Part shown: positions 31,511-35,059 of the stretch, piece by piece
Numbering within the stretch: the stretch's first letter is position 1
How the letters are laid out: every line of letters begins with the position of its first letter
Position numbers and translations under genes: made by a program
The notes under the pieces: generated by a model
Told to the model about the DNA's origin: nothing
The model's database searches: none
Seen by the model: only the letters and a program-made list of their open reading frames with translations
Assembly (NCBI GenBank): GCA_007123775.1
Contig: SLGK01000329.1
Location: 1-35,059 of the forward strand
Direction: 5' to 3'
DNA: 35,059 nt
Source: Anaerolineae bacterium
GTDB taxonomy: Bacteria > Chloroflexota > Anaerolineae > Promineifilales > Promineifilaceae

Positions 31511-33252
31511 GATCCCTGCAGAAAGGCCAGAAATTTCTCTAACGGCCAGGTATTGACAATTAAATCGGTCGTAGCCCAACCGCGTTGGGCTGTGGCAACG
31601 CCATAGTGGCGCAGGTCAAACTGCCGGGCGTGATGGGCATCGGTATTGATCGACAGCAGCAAACCCAACTCTACCGCCCGGCGCACGTGGCTGTCACGCA
31701 AATCGAGGCGGCGGGGATTGGCGTTTATTTCCAGAATAGTCCTGGTATCGGCCGCAGCCGCAAAAATGCGATCCATGTCCAGGTCTGCGCCCGGTCGGTC
31801 GGGCAGCAACCGCCCGGTGGGATGGGCTATCATATCCACGTGCGGATTGGCAATCGCCGGCAACAGCCGTTCGGTAATTTGCTCACGCGGCTGGCTGAGG
31901 CTCACGTGCAGGGCAGCAATCACAAAATCGAGTGCCTCCAGTACATAGTCTTCATAATCCAGCGAACCATCCGCCTTGATTTCAACCTCGGCCCCGTGCA
32001 GTACCCTAAAATCTGGCCCCATCGCCTCATCGGCTTCGCGGATAGCCAGCGATTGCTGCCACAGCCGCTCTTCGGAGAGGCCGTTGGCAATGCCCAGACT
32101 TTCGGAATGGTCGGTAATCACAATATATTGTAACCCATTGGCCTGGGCCGCCCGCGCCATTTCGAGAATACTCATTTTGCCGTCTGACCAGGTGGTGTGC
32201 ATGTGCAGGTCGCTGATAATTTGCTCTGGCTGAATCAGGTCGGGCAGCCGGCCGGATTGAGCAGCTTCAATTTCACCCCGGTCCTCGCGCAGCGGGGGTG
32301 GGATATAGGGCAGGTTGAGGGTGGCGTAAACGGCCGTTTCGTCCGCACATATCATCTCATCCTCACCCTCATAAGGGCCGCCCGCTACCGGCGTAAAGGC
32401 ATGTTCATTTAAGCTCAGACCCTGCTTCAGCGCCAACTCGCGCAAGCGCACGTTATGATCCTTGCTGCCCGTAAAATAGGAAAGCAGCGTACCCCAACGC
32501 TCCGGCGGCAGCACGCGCAGGTCCACCTGCATCCCGCTTAACAAAACCACGCTTGACTTGGTGCTGCCCTGCCCGGAAATAGACTCAACCTGGGGCAGAT
32601 TGACAAACGTCTCCATGATAGCAGGCGCGGCTTCCGCTTGGGCGGCTACCAGTAGATCAATATCCCCAATGGTTTCCCGCATCCGGCGCAGCGAACCGGC
32701 AACGGCCGTTTTCTCCACCCCATTTACCTTAGCCAACTCTGCCAGAATCGACTGCGCCAGCGGCCAGGCCTCACCCAGCAGCGCCCGTTCGTCGCCATGC
32801 CGGGTCAGGGCCTCAATGGCCGCCAGAATCTTGGCTTCCGATTTTTCACCCATACCCGACAGCGCACGTAAGCGGCCGGCCTGAGCCGCTTCGGTCAACT
32901 CGGCCAGATTGGTAATTCCCAACTCCTCATAAACCTGCTTCACCCGCTTTGGCCCTAGCCCGTCCACCCGCAGCAACTCCAGCAGCGACGGCGGCACCGT
33001 CTCCGTCAGGTTCTCATAAAACGACAGCGTCCCTGTCGTCAGCATCTCCTCAATCTTGTTTGCCAGCGTCTTGCCTATACCCGGAATCTCCAGCAAACCG
33101 TCCTCAGCATAAATCTGATTGAGGTCACGACCCAGGTCATCAATGCTATCGGCCGCGCGGCGATAAGCCATGATGCGATGAAATTGATCACCACGAATAG
33201 ACAACAAATCTGCAATATTCCGAAACAGGGTAGCCACTTCACGATTTTTCAT
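31507..33252 (-). CDS. polX: DNA polymerase X with PHP domain
   Basis: Bacterial family X polymerase/3'-5' exonuclease, proposed to fill gaps in base-excision repair. Start placed at ATG 33252 (MKNREVATLFRNIADLL, the canonical beginning), with GGGG just upstream; a frame start at 33288 would add 12 residues. The 581 residues show helix-hairpin-helix DNA binding (IPGIGKTLANKIEE; VDGLGPKRVKQVYEELG), the palm motif TIGDIDLLVA with paired aspartates, the third aspartate in MQVDLRVLP, YFTGSKDHNVRLRELA, and a C-terminal PHP phosphoesterase (ISDLHMHTTWSDGK; YIVITDHSESL; DAHHARQFDLRHYGVATAQRGW has the late metal His). All key residues appear intact. It is translationally coupled to the phosphatase downstream. 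Confidence 0.96.
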   Translation of the reverse strand: MKNREVATLFRNIADLLSIRGDQFHRIMAYRRAADSIDDLGRDLNQIYAEDGLLEIPGIGKTLANKIEEMLTTGTLSFYENLTETVPPSLLELLRVDGLGPKRVKQVYEELGITNLAELTEAAQAGRLRALSGMGEKSEAKILAAIEALTRHGDERALLGEAWPLAQSILAELAKVNGVEKTAVAGSLRRMRETIGDIDLLVAAQAEAAPAIMETFVNLPQVESISGQGSTKSSVVLLSGMQVDLRVLPPERWGTLLSYFTGSKDHNVRLRELALKQGLSLNEHAFTPVAGGPYEGEDEMICADETAVYATLNLPYIPPPLREDRGEIEAAQSGRLPDLIQPEQIISDLHMHTTWSDGKMSILEMARAAQANGLQYIVITDHSESLGIANGLSEERLWQQSLAIREADEAMGPDFRVLHGAEVEIKADGSLDYEDYVLEALDFVIAALHVSLSQPREQITERLLPAIANPHVDMIAHPTGRLLPDRPGADLDMDRIFAAAADTRTILEINANPRRLDLRDSHVRRAVELGLLLSINTDAHHARQFDLRHYGVATAQRGWATTDLIVNTWPLEKFLAFLQGS

Positions 33253-33258
33253 TACCCC

Positions 33259-33287
33259 ATTATAACGCCTATGTAACGTCACAACCA
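33259..33287 (-). promoter_or_regulatory. Candidate polX promoter, possibly leaderless
   Basis: On the minus strand a perfect TATAAT occupies 33264-33259, six bases before ATG 33252. A weak -35 (TGGTTG, 33287-33282) is 17 bases further upstream. The distance would place transcription start at the start codon. Confidence 0.45.
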
Positions 33288-33470
33288 TTTCTGGGATGGA
33301 TGGGGCTGACGCAGAAAGCTGTTACGCCACCAGTTGTCAAAAGAAAAATCCATGCTACTATATTTACCAGGTTGATTGACTGGATGCCGTTGTGAAGGCC
33401 GCACAATCCCAATCAAGTCGATAACCTAAACCTATTAACCCGGAAGTTGAATAGAAAGAAGGAGAGACAC

Positions 33471-35059
33471 ATGAAGAAGAGATTTTATGTCCTGTTGATG
33501 CTGCTCCTAACAGCCGGTCTCGTTTTGGTCGCCTGTGGTGGTGAGGCGACCCCCGAAGAACCGGCCGCACCTGTAGTAGAGCAACCTGTTGATGAGCCAG
33601 CCGAAGTTCCAGTTGATGAGCCGGCTGAGGAACCAGTGGCCGATGACAAAACATTGACCATCGCCAGCGGTACCGATGTGGAAAACATGAATATCCACCT
33701 CGTCACTTCATCCCCCTCGTACACCGTGCTGGAGCACATTTACGAAACCTTGTTTTACATGAACCCTGAAGGTGAGTTAGAACCACTGCTGGCCGAAAGC
33801 ATGGAAGCCAATGATGAAGGCAACTTCGTCATTACGTTGCGCCAGGGTATCGAGTTCACCGATGGCACGCCCTTCAATGCTGACGCTGTTAAAGCTAACC
33901 TTGATTGGGTACTGGATACCGACAATGCAGCCCCCTTCCGCTTCCTGATCAGCCAGATCGAGGAAGTCATCGTGGTAGATGAGTTCACGGTCGAAATCGC
34001 TCTCGCCAGCGACTTTGCCCCCCTGCCGGCCCATTTGTCCCACGGCGCGCTGGCTATGGTCAGCCCCGCTGCCCTGGAGCAAGGTGCCGACTTCCTGGCC
34101 GCCAATGCCATTGGCACCGGCCCCTACATGCTGGAAAACTGGCAGCGTGACAACGCCGTCACCCTGGTCCGCAACCCCAACTACTGGGGTGATGCTCCGG
34201 CTATCGGCACCGTTATCTTCAAGGTAGTTCAGGAAGATAGCGCCCGCATGATCGAAGTGGAAGCCGGCACGGCCGATGTGGCTGTTCGCGTACCCCCGGC
34301 CGAGGCTGAGCGCCTGGCTGCCAACCCCAATGTAGAGATCGTGACCACGCCCGGTCTGCGTACCATCTACATTTTCTTCAATGTTACCCAAGAGCCGTTT
34401 ACTGACGCACGTGTCCGTCAGGCTGTTAACTACGCTGTTGACGTCCAGTCCATCGTAGACAACCTGTTCGACGGCGCGGCCATCGTCAGCCAGGCACCCT
34501 TCGCCTCCCCCATCTTTGGTTATTCCGAGCAGCCGGCCTATGCTCGTGACCTGGAGCGGGCACGCGACCTGCTGGAAGAAGCGGGCATCGAAGAAGGCAC
34601 TACCGTCACCCTGTACCATCCTACCTCTCGCTATATCCAGGATGCCCTGGTAGCCGATGCGGTGCGGGCGCAGTTGCGTGAGGTCGGTCTAAATGTACAA
34701 CTGCAAACGCTGGAATGGACACAGTATGTCCCCCACGTGCGTCGTGAAGAAGCTGACAACGACATTCAGTTTGCTATGCTGGGCTGGGGTACGCCAACTA
34801 TGGATGCCGACTATGCCCTTTACGCGCTGTTCCACTCTTCGGAGGTACCGCCCGGCTTCAACGGTGCTTTCTACCGCAACGATGAGGTAGACCGCCTGCT
34901 GGATGGTGCCCGCACCACCACGGACCTGGCTATGCGTGAGCAGATGTATGCCGAGGCGATTGAGATTATCTGGAATGACGCGCCCTGGCTGTTCCTTTAC
35001 AGTGAAGTGCAGTTAACGGCCGTTCGCAGCGATGTCAGTGGCGTTCTGGTTCACCCCAA
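33471..35059 (+). CDS. Peptide/nickel-type ABC transporter substrate-binding lipoprotein (partial)
   Basis: Reads from ATG 33471 to the window edge without a stop, about 529 codons, so nearly complete for a family of roughly 500-600. AGGAGA lies six bases upstream. The lipoprotein signal is MKKRFYVLLMLLLTAGLVLV then AC (lipobox LVAC, Cys22), followed by a Pro/Glu/Val-rich linker (to about 62). The SBP_bac_5 fold is clear: LTIASGTDVENMNIH, YETLFYMNPEGELEPLLAES, ITLRQGIEFTDGTPFNADAV, GTGPYMLENW, NPNYWG, FNVTQEPFTDARVRQAVNYA. Probably takes up oligopeptides or other compounds with Dpp/Opp-type permeases that would lie beyond the window edge. The ligand is not predictable. Confidence 0.95.
   Translation, partial: MKKRFYVLLMLLLTAGLVLVACGGEATPEEPAAPVVEQPVDEPAEVPVDEPAEEPVADDKTLTIASGTDVENMNIHLVTSSPSYTVLEHIYETLFYMNPEGELEPLLAESMEANDEGNFVITLRQGIEFTDGTPFNADAVKANLDWVLDTDNAAPFRFLISQIEEVIVVDEFTVEIALASDFAPLPAHLSHGALAMVSPAALEQGADFLAANAIGTGPYMLENWQRDNAVTLVRNPNYWGDAPAIGTVIFKVVQEDSARMIEVEAGTADVAVRVPPAEAERLAANPNVEIVTTPGLRTIYIFFNVTQEPFTDARVRQAVNYAVDVQSIVDNLFDGAAIVSQAPFASPIFGYSEQPAYARDLERARDLLEEAGIEEGTTVTLYHPTSRYIQDALVADAVRAQLREVGLNVQLQTLEWTQYVPHVRREEADNDIQFAMLGWGTPTMDADYALYALFHSSEVPPGFNGAFYRNDEVDRLLDGARTTTDLAMREQMYAEAIEIIWNDAPWLFLYSEVQLTAVRSDVSGVLVHP

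Noticed and set aside
31511..31579. N-terminal extension of the SpoIIE-type phosphatase
   Set aside because: It would lie entirely inside polX and lacks a ribosome site; ATG 31510 forms the common ATGA coupling overlap.

Overview
The window looks like a chromosomal segment of a free-living, high-GC bacterium, most probably a Chloroflexota (Anaerolineae/Ardenticatenia-like) lineage. That assignment is inferred from gene content: Thr/Pro-rich stalks (TPTP) on lipoproteins and membrane-anchored proteins, FAS1 and S8 secreted proteins, a bacterial PolX-PHP polymerase, and a DAHP synthase with an N-terminal ferredoxin-like domain. No rRNA, tRNA, CRISPR array, transposase or phage gene was seen.

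Layout. 1-1103 (-): partial type Ic aspartate aminotransferase. 1474-2809 (+): a 36-codon ORF, then trpB. 2861-3856 (-): CPBP membrane protease. 4037-7727 (+): a tight three-gene run of a BatA/VWA membrane protein, a Pro/Thr-rich anchored protein and NudC. 7861-8880: rmlB. 8984-10117: citrate synthase. 10305-11633: sugar dehydrogenase lipoprotein. 11705-14403 (-): PD-(D/E)XK-like protein, a truncated Rieske remnant and a CocE/NonD hydrolase. 14858-15826: HNH nuclease. 16263-20858: giant secreted subtilase. 21017-21976 (-): FAS1 protein. 22234-25712: coaX, a solute-binding lipoprotein and a degenerate alpha/beta-hydrolase. 25791-27681: an aromatic-biosynthesis transcription unit with promoter, Phe/Tyr-rich leader peptide, terminator, aroH and aroF. 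27735-29632: response regulator and histidine kinase. 29664-33252 (-): SH3b protein, and PolX overlapping a SpoIIE-type phosphatase. 33471-35059: partial peptide-type solute-binding lipoprotein.

Three things stand out. (1) At about ten places there are quasi-palindromes whose arms are built from degenerate tandem words of exactly 7 or 8 bases. The word differs from locus to locus but the architecture is constant. They often begin inside the last codons of the upstream gene, one abuts a truncated gene, and single-arm versions occur inside coding sequence. They recall the heptameric STRR repeats of filamentous cyanobacteria. (2) The palindrome AACGGCCGTT occurs at least 21 times in 35 kb, like the cyanobacterial HIP1 octamer; in genes it is read as Thr-Ala-Val, Asn-Gly-Arg or Arg-Pro-Leu. 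(3) The aroH-aroF pair is preceded by a consensus promoter that would give a leaderless 30-residue peptide with six Phe/Tyr in seven residues, then an intrinsic terminator: a convincing attenuator for aromatic amino acid synthesis.
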